A stretch of DNA of 38,948 nt from Gammaproteobacteria bacterium (lineage in GTDB: Bacteria; Pseudomonadota; Gammaproteobacteria; SZUA-229): NCBI GenBank assembly GCA_029881275.1, contig JAOUMX010000001.1, forward strand, positions 1 through 38,948. Reading direction: 5' to 3'. Positions 27,557-36,591 of the stretch are shown here, piece after piece (position 1 is the first letter of the stretch; each line of letters opens with the position of its first letter). Under the pieces are notes generated by a model, which made no database searches, was not told the DNA's origin, and saw only the letters and a list, made by a program, of their open reading frames with translations. The position numbers and the translations under genes were made by a program.

Positions 27557-29523
27557 TGCGGCCAGCCGATTTTCTGGGCAGTGAGGGCCCGTTTTCAAAG
27601 TCATTAAATGGATATATGCCAAGGCAGGGGCAGCAGGCGCTGAGCGATGCGATTGCCGACGTTCTGGATAATAATAATGTTCTGGTGGCTGAAGCAGGTA
27701 CTGGTATAGGTAAAACCTTTGCTTATCTGGTTCCGGTTTTGTTATCCGGTAAGAAAACATTAATTTCCACAGGTACGCGTCACCTTCAGGACCAGTTATT
27801 TCACAGTGATTTACCAGTGGTGATGCGAACGCTGGGTATCGCGTCAAAAGTATCTTTACTTAAAGGGCGTGCCAATTATTTATGTTTGCATCGACTGGAT
27901 ATCTCAACTGATCAGATGTTTTTAACCAATGAAACAAAAGATCATATTCAAAAAATTCGTTTCTGGGGTAAATCAACTATCAGTGGTGATATTTCCGAAA
28001 TGTCTGAAATTACTGAAGATGCACGTGTCTGGCCGTTAGTGACATCAACCGTTGAGAATTGTCTCGGTTCTGAATGTTCGCAGTGGGATGACTGTTTTGT
28101 GGTAAAAGCCCGACGTGAAGCTCAGGAATCCGATGTTGTTGTCATTAATCATCATTTGTTGCTGGCAGACATGTCATTAAAAGAAGAAGGCTTTGGCGAA
28201 CTGTTGCCCAGTTCCGAAGTTTTTATTATTGATGAGGCACATCAGTTGCCGGAAGTGGCGACCCGATTTTTTGGTAAAACCATCAGTAGTCGACAACTTA
28301 ATAATCTTATTAATGATGTTGTTGCAGAGCATCTAAAAGATGCACCGGACATGTATGATATAAGGGATACAGCTGATGATTTACATACAGCCGTTAGTGA
28401 TTTTAGACTTGCATTAGGCGCTAATAATCAACGCGAAGCCTGGTTCAATATTGTTAATAAACCCGCGCTTAAAAAAATGCGTGATAATTTACAGGCAAAA
28501 TTAACAGACCTTGCCGATGTTCTTGAAGTGGCCGCTGAACGCAGTAAAGGTCTGGAACAATGTTATCAACGTTGTATGCTCATGGTGCGAAATCTGGAAA
28601 CCTATGGTTGTGTTGATACAGCGTCTGAGAATGCACAACAGGAATATATTTACTGGTATGAAACCTTTACTAAAGGTTTCATTTTACATATGACACCACT
28701 GGATATTGCGGCCCTGTTTAAAAGTCATCAGCAATCTCATTCTGCCAGTTGGGTGTTTACATCTGCAACCTTACAGGTAGGTAGTGATTTTAATCATTTT
28801 GCAAATAATCTTGGGCTGGAAAATTATCAGCAGGGAAACTGGAATAGCCCTTTTGATTATCAGCAACAAAGTTTAATGTATTTGCCTGAGGCATTGCCAG
28901 AGCCATCCAGTTATGATTTCACCAGCAAATTGATTGAAAAGGCGATACCTGTTTTGCAATCCAGTGGCGGTCGTGCTTTTATTTTATTCACCAGTTATCG
29001 AGCACTCAATGAAGCTGCTCAGTTACTGGAAACAAAAATTGACTTCCCCATTTTGTTGCAGGGAAGTTTGCCCAAACATCAGTTGCTGGAAAAATTTAAA
29101 ATGTTGGGTAACGCTGTGTTATTAGGCACCAGCAGTTTCTGGGAAGGAGTGGATGTGCGTGGTGAGGCATTGTCCTGTGTGATTATCGATAAGCTACCTT
29201 TTGCATCGCCAGGTGATCCTGTGATGCAGGCAAGACTGGATGCAATTAAACGTTCGGGTGGTCAGGCTTTTATGGATTATCAGTTGCCACAGGCAGTGAT
29301 TGCACTTAAACAGGGTGCTGGGCGATTAATCAGAGATGCTGCAGATTATGGTGTGCTGATGCTGGGTGATCCACGTTTAACAAATAAAAGTTATGGGCGG
29401 TTGTTCATTAAAAGTCTTCCGGATATGCCGCAAACCCGTCATCTGAATGATGTGAAAAAATTCTTTGCGCTGCGTAAAGCAGCGTCAACTTCAGTTCCTA
29501 AAACAGTGGCCGTGGATATTTGA
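27556..29523 (+). CDS. DinG/YoaA-family ATP-dependent DNA helicase
   Basis: An XPD-like superfamily 2 helicase with a [4Fe-4S] cluster. The ATG at 27556 overlaps the preceding stop by one base and is preferred over the TTG one codon upstream; the product is 655 residues. Walker A is AGTGIGKT (47-54). Cluster cysteines C110 (NYLC), C169, C174 and C180 follow, then the DEAH box at 226-229 (IIDEAH). Helicase domain 2 contains SSFWEGVDVRGEALSCVIIDKLPF and QGAGRLIRD. Length and motifs suit YoaA, which in E. coli works with the HolC clamp-loader subunit in damage tolerance, better than DinG, which is longer. YoaA is the more likely identity but I leave the symbol empty. Confidence 0.92.
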   Translation: MRPADFLGSEGPFSKSLNGYMPRQGQQALSDAIADVLDNNNVLVAEAGTGIGKTFAYLVPVLLSGKKTLISTGTRHLQDQLFHSDLPVVMRTLGIASKVSLLKGRANYLCLHRLDISTDQMFLTNETKDHIQKIRFWGKSTISGDISEMSEITEDARVWPLVTSTVENCLGSECSQWDDCFVVKARREAQESDVVVINHHLLLADMSLKEEGFGELLPSSEVFIIDEAHQLPEVATRFFGKTISSRQLNNLINDVVAEHLKDAPDMYDIRDTADDLHTAVSDFRLALGANNQREAWFNIVNKPALKKMRDNLQAKLTDLADVLEVAAERSKGLEQCYQRCMLMVRNLETYGCVDTASENAQQEYIYWYETFTKGFILHMTPLDIAALFKSHQQSHSASWVFTSATLQVGSDFNHFANNLGLENYQQGNWNSPFDYQQQSLMYLPEALPEPSSYDFTSKLIEKAIPVLQSSGGRAFILFTSYRALNEAAQLLETKIDFPILLQGSLPKHQLLEKFKMLGNAVLLGTSSFWEGVDVRGEALSCVIIDKLPFASPGDPVMQARLDAIKRSGGQAFMDYQLPQAVIALKQGAGRLIRDAADYGVLMLGDPRLTNKSYGRLFIKSLPDMPQTRHLNDVKKFFALRKAASTSVPKTVAVDI

Positions 29524-29525
29524 TT

Positions 29526-30215
29526 ATGAAATTGCTGGCCCTGGATACCTCAACTGAAGCCTGTTCTGCCGCGCTCTATATTGATGGCGAGATTGAGCAA
29601 CGCTTCGAAATGGCACCACGTGAACATACGCAGTTAATTTTGCCAATGATTGATGACTTGTTGAGTGCTGCCGATATTAAAATAAAACAGCTGGATGCGT
29701 TGGCTTTTGGTCGCGGGCCGGGTTCATTTACCGGTGTTCGTATAGCTACCGGTATTGTACAGGGCATGGCCTTTGGTGCGGATTTACCGGTGATACCCGT
29801 GTCCACCCTGGCTTCAATTGCGCAATCGGTTTACGATGATCATCATCATACTTCGGTACTGGCAGCCATTGATGCCCGTATGGGTGAAGTTTACTGGGGA
29901 CAGTTCAGGATTAATCAGCAAGGTATAATGGTGCTGGTTGGTGAGGAAATGGTTATCAAACCGGATCAGGTCTCTTCGCTGCTGGAGGATGAATGGGCAG
30001 GCGCAGGTTCCGCCTGGGCTGTGTATGAAAACCTGTTAAACAGGTCGCTGGTACAGCCTGTTAATCACTATTATGCGGACTATTATCCACAATCAGGGAG
30101 CATTGCAAAACTGGCGGTTTATGACTTTGAGCAGGGTGTCAGATTATCCGCTGACCAGGCGATTCCTCTGTATCTCAGGAACGATGTTGCGAAAAAATCC
30201 ACCAAGACAAAATAA
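29526..30215 (+). CDS. tsaB: tRNA threonylcarbamoyladenosine biosynthesis protein TsaB
   Basis: TsaB partners TsaD and TsaE in making t6A37 on ANN-decoding tRNAs. The preferred ATG at 29526 gives 229 residues, starting MKLLALDTSTEACSAALY, as in the family; a TTG two codons upstream overlaps the helicase stop and is less likely. H39 lies in PREHTQLILP, and GRGPGSFTGVRIATGIVQGMAFG is the diagnostic segment (about 63-85). In E. coli tsaB (yeaZ) is next to yoaA as well, which supports the helicase assignment upstream. No terminator separates it from prfB. Confidence 0.95.
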   Translation: MKLLALDTSTEACSAALYIDGEIEQRFEMAPREHTQLILPMIDDLLSAADIKIKQLDALAFGRGPGSFTGVRIATGIVQGMAFGADLPVIPVSTLASIAQSVYDDHHHTSVLAAIDARMGEVYWGQFRINQQGIMVLVGEEMVIKPDQVSSLLEDEWAGAGSAWAVYENLLNRSLVQPVNHYYADYYPQSGSIAKLAVYDFEQGVRLSADQAIPLYLRNDVAKKSTKTK

Positions 30216-30225
30216 TGTCATTTTC

Positions 30226-30254
30226 TTGGGTTAAAACGCTTGTTAGGGTAATAT
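30226..30254 (+). promoter_or_regulatory. Candidate prfB promoter
   Basis: TTGGGT (30226-30231) and TAATAT (30249-30254) are 17 bases apart, placing the start of transcription near 30261, about 22 bases before the prfB ATG. This is read by eye. Confidence 0.45.
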
Positions 30255-30282
30255 TAGCCCCCCTTTTGTAGTGCATGACCTT

Positions 30283-31381
30283 ATGATTGAAATAAATCCA
30301 ATTATTAATCAAATCAATGACCTTCGTGAGCGTGGAGAATCGCTTAGGGGGTATCTTTGACTTCGATACCAAGAAAGAACAGTTAGCAGAAATCCAGCGC
30401 GAACTTGAGCAACCCGATGTCTGGAATAATCCGGAACGGGCGCAGAAGCTGGGGCAGGATCGGGCACGTCTGGAAGAGATAGTGCTGGTGCTCGAAACTC
30501 TCTCGAATGGTCTTGATGATAGCCAGGAACTGCTGGATATGGCGGTTGAAGAGAATGATGAGGACAGTATTCAAAGTGTTATAACAGATTTGCAGGCAAT
30601 TGAAGAACAGGTTGCAGAACTGGAGTTTCGCAGAATGTTTTCTGGTGAGATGGATGCCTGTAATGCATTTCTGGATGTGCAGTCCGGGTCTGGTGGTACA
30701 GAAGCGCAGGACTGGGCTGAAATGCTTTTGCGTATGTATCTGCGCTGGGGTGAAGCTCATGGATTTAAGACTGAATTAATCGAAGCATCACCGGGTGATG
30801 TTGCCGGTATAAAAAGTGCTACTATTCGTTTCGAAGGTGAATATGCCTATGGCTGGCTAAGAACAGAAACAGGTGTGCATCGTCTGGTCAGGAAATCACC
30901 GTTTGATTCGGGTAACCGGAGGCATACCTCCTTTGCCGCCGTATTTGTTTCAGCTGAAATCGATGATGATATTGATATTGAAATCAATCCGGCTGATTTA
31001 CGTATTGATGTTTATCGTGCCAGTGGTGCAGGTGGACAGCATGTTAATAGAACGGAATCTGCGGTACGTATTACACATAATCCCAGTGGTATAGTTGTGC
31101 AATGTCAGAGTGATCGTTCACAACATAAAAATAAAGCCACTGCTATGAAGCAGTTAAAAGCAAAATTGTACGAACTGGAAATGCAAAAGCGTAAAGGTGA
31201 ACAGCAGGCGCTGGAAGACACCAAGTCTGATATTGGCTGGGGTAGTCAGATACGCTCGTACGTACTCGATGCATCAAGAATAAAGGATTTAAGAACCAAT
31301 GTCGAAACGGGTAATACGCAGGCGGTTCTGGATGGCGGTATTGATATGTTTATTGAAGCAAGCCTGAAAAGTGGTTTGTAA
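30283..31381 (+). CDS. prfB: Peptide chain release factor 2, expressed by programmed +1 frameshift
   Basis: RF2 ends translation at UGA and UAA. The zero frame runs from the ATG at 30283 ([14 protein letters not shown]...LRGYL) to an in-frame TGA at 30358. Reading must slip forward one base there to continue in the frame ending at 31381, giving 365 residues, the same length as E. coli RF2. The [19 protein letters not shown] that follows the slip matches the family without a gap. The anticodon-like SPF is at 205-207 and the catalytic GGQ at 250-252, the same positions as in E. coli. A plain frame call would start at 30317 and miss the true N-terminus. Expression is autoregulated: low RF2 slows termination at the TGA and favours the shift. 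It is followed by lysS. Confidence 0.97.
30346..30361 (+). promoter_or_regulatory. RF2 programmed +1 frameshift site
   Basis: AGGGGGTATCTTTGAC holds the known elements: an internal Shine-Dalgarno AGGGGG (30346-30351), a 3-base spacer, the slippery CTT (30355-30357) and the stop TGA (30358-30360) followed by C. It is the same arrangement, and as far as I recall the same bases, as in E. coli prfB. Confidence 0.97.
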
Positions 31382-31564
31382 GCTTTAGTATTAATACGGT
31401 TATTAAGTCTACCTGAAAAGTGGATTGTAAAATATAGCATCAAAACGATTGTCAGGGTCACCTGAAAAGTGAATTGCAAGGATGTAATAAGGCTACCTGA
31501 AAATCGGATTACAGGATGCAGTATTAAAATGTTTATTGAAGTCAGCCTGAAAAGCGGATTTTAA
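31338..31564 (+). repeat. Tandem degenerate copies of the prfB 3' end
   Basis: The last part of prfB, core CCTGAAAAGTGGTTTGTAA at 31363-31381, recurs four times downstream: CCTGAAAAGTGGATTGTAA at 31412-31430, CCTGAAAAGTGAATTGCAA at 31461-31479, CCTGAAAATCGGATTACAG at 31496-31514 and CCTGAAAAGCGGATTTTAA at 31546-31564. Core-to-core steps are 49, 49, 35 and 50 bases. The sequence left of each core also matches the gene, best in the last copy, which would still read MFIEVSLKSGF-stop against [11 protein letters not shown]-stop in prfB. The array nearly fills the 216-base gap before lysS. Confidence 0.88.
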
Positions 31565-31597
31565 TATAATTTAAAGAATTTAACCAAGTAACTAATT

Positions 31598-33115
31598 ATG
31601 ACTGATAACGAACAGAATACTGAAGAACAGATTGATGAAAATAAACTGATTGCACAACGTCGCGAAAAGCTTAATGGTTTACGTGAAAAGGGCAATGCTT
31701 TCCCAAATGATTTTCGTCGTGATGCACTGGCTGCGGAATTGCATCTTGCTTTTGTTAATCATAGTGCCGAAGAGCTTGAACAGGAACAGGTAAAAGTTCA
31801 GGTTGCCGGTCGCTTAATGGCTAAACGTATTATGGGTAAAGCCAGTTTTGCGCAGCTTCAGGATATGTCCGGTCGTATACAATTATTTTTGCAGCGTGAT
31901 AGTTTACCCGAGGGTGTCTATAACGAAGATTTTAAAAAATGGGATATCGGTGACATTATCGGTGCTGAAGGTGTCATGTTTAAAACAAAAACCGGTGAGC
32001 TTTCAGTTAAGGTTGACCGAGTTGTTCTGTTAACAAAATCATTACGTCCGTTACCGGAAAAATGGCATGGTCTGTCAGATCAGGAAACACGTTATCGTCA
32101 GCGTTATGTTGATCTGGTAATGAATCAGGAAGTTAGAGAAACATTTATAAAACGTTCAAAGATTATTTCATATATCCGGCATTTTTTTGAAAATAAAGGG
32201 TTTATGGATGTTGAAACACCAATGTTGCAAACTATACCAGGTGGCGCAACAGCACGTCCATTTGTTACCCATCATAATGCACTTGATATGCCGATGTTTA
32301 TGCGCATCGCACCTGAGTTATATCTGAAGCGTCTGGTCGTTGGTGGCTTCGAAAAGGTTTTTGAAATAAATCGTAACTTCCGTAATGAGGGTTTGTCAAC
32401 GCGCCATAATCCGGAATTTACCATGCTGGAGTTTTATCAATCCTATGCGGATTATATAGACCTGATGGACATCACCGAAGAGCTACTGCGCGGTCTGGCA
32501 CAGGAGGTTGTGGGTACAACACTGATTAATTATCAGGGTGAAGTCTATAATTTTGGAAAGCCATTTACCCGTATGACGGTATTCGATTCGATCTTGCATT
32601 TTAATTCAGATATTACAGCAGAAGATTTATCAGACATTGAAAAAGCAAAAGCAATCGCTGAAAAACTTCAGATACAGGTAAAAGATATTTATGGCCTGGG
32701 TAAAATTCAGATAGAAATTTTTGAGAAAACAGTTGAGCATTTGTTAAAAGACCCAACTTTTATTACTGAATATCCAACTGAAGTATCACCGTTGGCTCGA
32801 CGTAATGATAAAAATATTTTTGTTACTGATCGTTTTGAGTTTTTTGTTGGTGGCAGAGAAATTGCTAATGGTTTTTCCGAGTTAAATGATGCTGAAGATC
32901 AGGCTGAGCGATTCATGCGTCAGGTTGAAGAAAAAGATGCTGGTGATGATGAAGCGATGCATTATGATGCTGATTATATTCGCGCACTCGAGCATGGATT
33001 ACCACCTACGGCAGGTGAGGGTATAGGTATAGATCGTCTGGTTATGTTATTAACTGACTCGCCGTCTATCCGTGACGTTATATTGTTCCCTCATATGCGA
33101 GCCGAGGTGCTTTAA
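31598..33115 (+). CDS. lysS: Lysyl-tRNA synthetase (class II)
   Basis: LysRS charges tRNA-Lys. The 505-residue protein has an N-terminal OB-fold anticodon-binding domain (about 60-175: [23 protein letters not shown]) and a class II catalytic core. Motif 1 lies near [10 protein letters not shown], motif 2 is [18 protein letters not shown], and motif 3 is [26 protein letters not shown]. It follows prfB, as in E. coli, after the 216-base repeat-bearing gap. Its stop lies only 2 bases from the stop of the convergent HDOD gene. Confidence 0.97.
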   Translation: MTDNEQNTEEQIDENKLIAQRREKLNGLREKGNAFPNDFRRDALAAELHLAFVNHSAEELEQEQVKVQVAGRLMAKRIMGKASFAQLQDMSGRIQLFLQRDSLPEGVYNEDFKKWDIGDIIGAEGVMFKTKTGELSVKVDRVVLLTKSLRPLPEKWHGLSDQETRYRQRYVDLVMNQEVRETFIKRSKIISYIRHFFENKGFMDVETPMLQTIPGGATARPFVTHHNALDMPMFMRIAPELYLKRLVVGGFEKVFEINRNFRNEGLSTRHNPEFTMLEFYQSYADYIDLMDITEELLRGLAQEVVGTTLINYQGEVYNFGKPFTRMTVFDSILHFNSDITAEDLSDIEKAKAIAEKLQIQVKDIYGLGKIQIEIFEKTVEHLLKDPTFITEYPTEVSPLARRNDKNIFVTDRFEFFVGGREIANGFSELNDAEDQAERFMRQVEEKDAGDDEAMHYDADYIRALEHGLPPTAGEGIGIDRLVMLLTDSPSIRDVILFPHMRAEVL

Positions 33116-33117
33116 AA

Positions 33118-33960
33118 TTATAAAAGAAGTGTCTGTTTTGTGTTTTCGATGATTTGCTGATTTTCATCCATTTCGACAACATTCACTTCTGTATCCATAC
33201 CCAGTTTGGCAAAGGCAGGAACCTTGTTCCAGTCAGCAGGTGCGTGTGCATCATCTACATGCCCGCCCTGGAGTAGGGCAACCTGAACAATGTCGACCAG
33301 ATTGGGGCCTGCTTCAACGTGGTCATATTCAAAATTGTTACATTCCTTAACTACATCAATCATGATTGCAGGGAAGTTCCAGGTTTTTAATATTAATTCG
33401 CCCACCTTGCCCTGAATTTCCCAGATGATTTCAGATAAGGCATTAGAATCCTGAAATAACTCATCGTCATCTTCGGCCATTAACAGAATTGGCAAAGAAC
33501 CAATATTGTGTATCAGGCCCGCCAGTAATGCCTGTTCAGGATTAATGCCGGGAACCGTGGTTGCTAGCATTCGGCATATTGCGGCGACTTCCACAGATGT
33601 GCCCCATATATTTCTGAAATGTTCGTCCAGTACATCGGATGTTGCCTGGTAAATCTGTTTCATGGCGAGGCTGATAACGAGATCTCTAACCATGCGTATG
33701 CCCAGTCGTGTAACCGCCATTTGCAGGTCTTCGATAGGTGTGCGGCTTCGATATAAGGGGCTATTAGCAACCTGTATCAGGCGTGCAGATAATGAAGCAT
33801 CCTGTGTCAGGGTTTCTGCTATTTGTTGTGCGGATGAGTTTTCGCTTTCAACCGCTTCACGAATTTTAAGGGCTACTTCAGGTAGTGTTGGTAATATTAT
33901 TTGATCAGATTCGACAGCCTGTTTTAAATCGTCAAAAAATGTTTCAGCTTTTGAACTCAT
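33118..33960 (-). CDS. HDOD domain protein, copy 1
   Basis: HDOD domains are degenerate relatives of HD phosphohydrolases found in signalling proteins; most have lost the metal site and act as scaffolds or regulators. This 280-residue protein is almost all HDOD (about 15-220), with LPTLPEVALKIREAVE, LTQDASLSARLIQVANSPLYRSR and VTRLGIRMVRDLVISLAMKQ. The HD position reads GLIHNIG, so the Asp is Asn. There is no GGDEF, EAL or receiver domain. CGGGA lies 6-8 bases before the ATG. It is followed upstream by a close paralogue, 49 bases away on the same strand. A specific function cannot be given. Confidence 0.88.
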   Translation of the reverse strand: MSSKAETFFDDLKQAVESDQIILPTLPEVALKIREAVESENSSAQQIAETLTQDASLSARLIQVANSPLYRSRTPIEDLQMAVTRLGIRMVRDLVISLAMKQIYQATSDVLDEHFRNIWGTSVEVAAICRMLATTVPGINPEQALLAGLIHNIGSLPILLMAEDDDELFQDSNALSEIIWEIQGKVGELILKTWNFPAIMIDVVKECNNFEYDHVEAGPNLVDIVQVALLQGGHVDDAHAPADWNKVPAFAKLGMDTEVNVVEMDENQQIIENTKQTLLL

Positions 33961-34009
33961 AAGTATCCCGGAATTTTTTATGGATTATAGTATTTATTTT
34001 CAGTAATGC

Positions 34010-34846
34010 TTATTTAAATAAGGACTGTGTTTCATCGAAAATGATTTTATTTTCTTCAATATCAAGAATATTCGATGAGCCATCAATTCCAAGCTTACTA
34101 AATGCTTTTATCTTAGACCAGTCATCGGGACATTCAAGCCCGGTAAAAATACTTCCCTGAACCAGAGCAACCTGTACCACATCCACATAATCAGCCGGAC
34201 TGGAGTTGTTGCGAGAGAAGTTCAAGCATTCTGAAACGACATCAATCAAGGGTTGCGGGAAATTCCACGCCCTGAAAATATGTGCGCCGACTTCGCTTTG
34301 GCAATGAAGAATAACTTTGTTCAGTTCATCAGGTGCATTAAATAACTCATCTTCATCTTCAGCCAGTAGCAAAATAGGCAAGGCACCAATGTTATGGGTA
34401 AGACCCGCTAACATGGCGAGTTCAGTATCCAGTTCTTTATGACTGGCAGTAAGTAGTCTGCTTAATGCAGCTGTTTTTATGCTTGATAGCCAGAGCTCCT
34501 TGAATCTTTCCTCCAGTACATCGTTGCTGGCTTTGTATATTTGCTTCATGGCAAGGCTTATGACCAGGTTTTTCACCAGGCCAAGGCCAAGGCGTGTGAT
34601 AGCCATTTGCAAGTTATCGGCCAGAGATCTGCTTCTGTACAAAGGACTGTTGGCAACCTGTAGCATGCGCACAGAGAGGGCGGGATCTATGCTGATTGCC
34701 TCTGCGAGACTCTGTGCGGTCGCATTGGGCTTTTCACATTCCTGTTGAACTTTTACAGCAATATCAGGCAAAGAAGGGAGAAATAACTGTTCTGTCGCAA
34801 CAGCTTCTCTTATCTGGCTGAGAAATTCATCAGTGTTGTATGTCAT
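34010..34846 (-). CDS. HDOD domain protein, copy 2
   Basis: A paralogue of the neighbouring HDOD gene; by eye close to half of the residues are identical, including IAVKVQQECEK, VANSPLYRSR, TRLGLGLVKNLVISLAMKQIY and ILLLAEDEDELF. The HD position reads GLTHNIG, again with Asn for Asp. The frame can be extended to a TTG at 34867, but the ATG at 34846 gives 278 residues, aligns with copy 1 and avoids a stem-loop, so I prefer it; no clear ribosome site is visible. The pair probably arose by tandem duplication and is likely cotranscribed. Confidence 0.87.
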   Translation of the reverse strand: MTYNTDEFLSQIREAVATEQLFLPSLPDIAVKVQQECEKPNATAQSLAEAISIDPALSVRMLQVANSPLYRSRSLADNLQMAITRLGLGLVKNLVISLAMKQIYKASNDVLEERFKELWLSSIKTAALSRLLTASHKELDTELAMLAGLTHNIGALPILLLAEDEDELFNAPDELNKVILHCQSEVGAHIFRAWNFPQPLIDVVSECLNFSRNNSSPADYVDVVQVALVQGSIFTGLECPDDWSKIKAFSKLGIDGSSNILDIEENKIIFDETQSLFK

Positions 34847-34859
34847 TTTTAATTGGTTA

Positions 34860-34900
34860 TAAAACAATCAACGTGACAGTTTATCAATGAGGTTGATTGT
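34860..34900 (-). terminator. Stem-loop between ygfZ and the HDOD pair, possible terminator
   Basis: On the minus strand ACAATCAAC (34892-34900) and GTTGATTGT (34864-34872) form a perfect 9-bp stem around a 19-base loop, followed by a short T run (TTTTAT). It could end ygfZ transcription or be leader structure of the HDOD gene. The stem is AT-rich and the loop large, so it would be a weak terminator. Confidence 0.4.
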
Positions 34901-34980
34901 GTTTAATTGTTTCCTTTTGAACGGATCTAAAAATGCTTATATTTTATTCTAGTCAAAATATTCAGTTAGGTTTGTATTTC

Positions 34981-36027
34981 TTATGATTTTTCGGCTGAAT
35001 AGGGCAAGTCCAGAAGGGTTATTTCAGGACCATTTTCATCATATAGTCGGATGTTACTTTTCTCGGCATCATTAATATCGATAACTGCCAGCGCATCGGT
35101 TGCACCTTCCGAATCCGGTTGCGCATCAACTATGGTCCCGGTTCCCTGGCCTGATGTGGAATCACTGGAGAATAGTGGGGTGCCGGGCTTTATCTGTTCT
35201 TCAGTGGCTATTTTTATAAGGAACATACGGCGTTTCAATTTACCAAGATATTGCATTCGCGCAACAATCTCCTGGCCTGAATAACAGCCTTTCTGGAAGT
35301 TGACGCCGTTTATTAGCTGCATATTGGCCATTTGAGGAACAAAGGCTTCGGTTGTTTCAGGGTAAATGACGGGTATACCGGCCAGTATATCGAGTCGACT
35401 CCATGGGCCATAGCCTATGGGTGCAGTGTTTACATCAAGAGTGCTCCATAGCTTTTTCATGTCTTCAAGTTCGCCATAGATCTCATAGCGAGGATGTATA
35501 CCGGGGACTTTGACAATGGTATATCCATTGATCTGTTTTGTGTCGTCATTCTGTTCTGGCAGTTGATTAAAAATATCTTTTAGTTTTTCATTGGCTTTCG
35601 GACCTGAAACACCAAAATGTACCAGTGAATCACTGCTGTCTTCCATGGTTACCTTGGCCATGAGTATGAACATACGGATGCGATTTAGTGTTGTTTCAAC
35701 TAATGTACGTGGCAGTCGAAGATAAAAGGTTTCATTGCGTTTGAAAATTCTAAAATTCGATAGCATGCGGCCTTTAGGGGTGCAGTAGGCGCTTAACTGG
35801 CTATGATTCTCACTAACATTACGAATATCATTGGTGAGTTGTCCCTGCAGGAAATCCGAGGCGCCATCACCGTAAACTGATATTAACCCAAAATGACTAA
35901 GGTCAGTCATGATGAGGCCGGTTTGAGCCATTCGTTGTTCACGTTGTATATTACCAAAACTGATGACTTTACCGTCTGTTATTTCGGCGCCGGCATTTTC
36001 AAGAAATAATTGCCATTCTGGTTTCAT
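34981..36027 (-). CDS. ygfZ: YgfZ-family folate-binding Fe-S cluster repair/assembly protein
   Basis: YgfZ is a tetrahydrofolate-binding relative of the glycine cleavage T-protein that supports activity of some Fe-S enzymes, notably radical SAM tRNA modification enzymes, under oxidative stress. The 348-residue protein shows DFLQGQLTNDI near residue 58 and the signature KGCYSGQE at 246-253 with the conserved C248. The C-terminal beta-barrel follows (LKRRMFLIKI...). The length is close to E. coli YgfZ (326). It is divergent from sdhC with 180 bases between, and functionally echoes the isc operon elsewhere in the window. Confidence 0.93.
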   Translation of the reverse strand: MKPEWQLFLENAGAEITDGKVISFGNIQREQRMAQTGLIMTDLSHFGLISVYGDGASDFLQGQLTNDIRNVSENHSQLSAYCTPKGRMLSNFRIFKRNETFYLRLPRTLVETTLNRIRMFILMAKVTMEDSSDSLVHFGVSGPKANEKLKDIFNQLPEQNDDTKQINGYTIVKVPGIHPRYEIYGELEDMKKLWSTLDVNTAPIGYGPWSRLDILAGIPVIYPETTEAFVPQMANMQLINGVNFQKGCYSGQEIVARMQYLGKLKRRMFLIKIATEEQIKPGTPLFSSDSTSGQGTGTIVDAQPDSEGATDALAVIDINDAEKSNIRLYDENGPEITLLDLPYSAEKS

Positions 36028-36096
36028 GGTTATAGCCCACAGTGTTATATTGATAAGGTATATTAGATAAGTTCGATATACCTGTCAGCATACTTA

Positions 36097-36125
36097 TTTT
36101 TTTGAATAAAATACAGAAGTATAAT
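36097..36125 (+). promoter_or_regulatory. Candidate sdh operon promoter
   Basis: A perfect TATAAT at 36120-36125 lies in the 180-base ygfZ-sdhC gap. The -35 is poor: only TTTTTT (36097-36102) is at 17 bases. This points to a leader of about 76 bases and possibly activator-dependent expression. Confidence 0.35.
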
Positions 36126-36207
36126 TTTGTTCTACACTTGATAGCATAAATTATAAAGGCAGCTTTGGCATTCCGGAACAAAAAAATGTATAAAGGAACG
36201 ATTCCTC

Positions 36208-36591
36208 ATGGCGGGCTCTGACTCTCGACCTTTTTTTCTTAATTTAATAAAAATTCGTTTGCCTGTTCCAGGTGTGGTTTCAATATTTCATCGTATTTCA
36301 GGTGTGTTTCTGTTTATTGCCATACCCTGGTTTGTTTATTTATTAGAGTTGTCATTAAAAAGTGATGAAGGTTTTGAACAGGTAACACGTTTACTGAATC
36401 AGACATTTAGTAAATTATTACTTATTGTTATATTACTGTCATTAATTCATCATTTATTTGCGGGCATCCGCTTTCTATTAACGGATTTTGATATTGGTCT
36501 TGATAAACAGCAATCTAAAAATACTGCCTGGCTGGTTATTATTCTTGGAATAATTTCGTTTGTACTAATTATGTTTGGGGTCTGTTCATGA
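36208..36591 (+). CDS. sdhC: Succinate dehydrogenase cytochrome b556 subunit
   Basis: SdhC anchors complex II in the inner membrane and, with SdhD, holds heme b and the quinone site. The 127-residue protein has three membrane segments (about 30-48, 66-92, 105-125). RLPVPGVVSIFHRISG holds S25 and R29, matching the quinone-site residues of E. coli SdhC. H82 in HHLFAGIRFLLTDF aligns with the heme ligand H84. It overlaps sdhD by 4 bases (ATGA). Confidence 0.95.
   Translation: MAGSDSRPFFLNLIKIRLPVPGVVSIFHRISGVFLFIAIPWFVYLLELSLKSDEGFEQVTRLLNQTFSKLLLIVILLSLIHHLFAGIRFLLTDFDIGLDKQQSKNTAWLVIILGIISFVLIMFGVCS

Noticed and set aside
30317-30358. Independent RF2 start at 30317 ([14 protein letters not shown])
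   Set aside because: These residues do not resemble RF2, whereas the zero frame plus the frameshift site gives an exact family match.
31382-31597. prfB-lysS repeats as a CRISPR array, or as a family of REP elements
   Set aside because: The copies are few, degenerate, unevenly spaced and derived from the adjacent gene end; they are not palindromic and have no unique spacers of fixed length.
34847-34867. TTG start for HDOD copy 2 with seven extra residues
   Set aside because: It overlaps the stem-loop and is not matched in copy 1; the internal ATG is more plausible.
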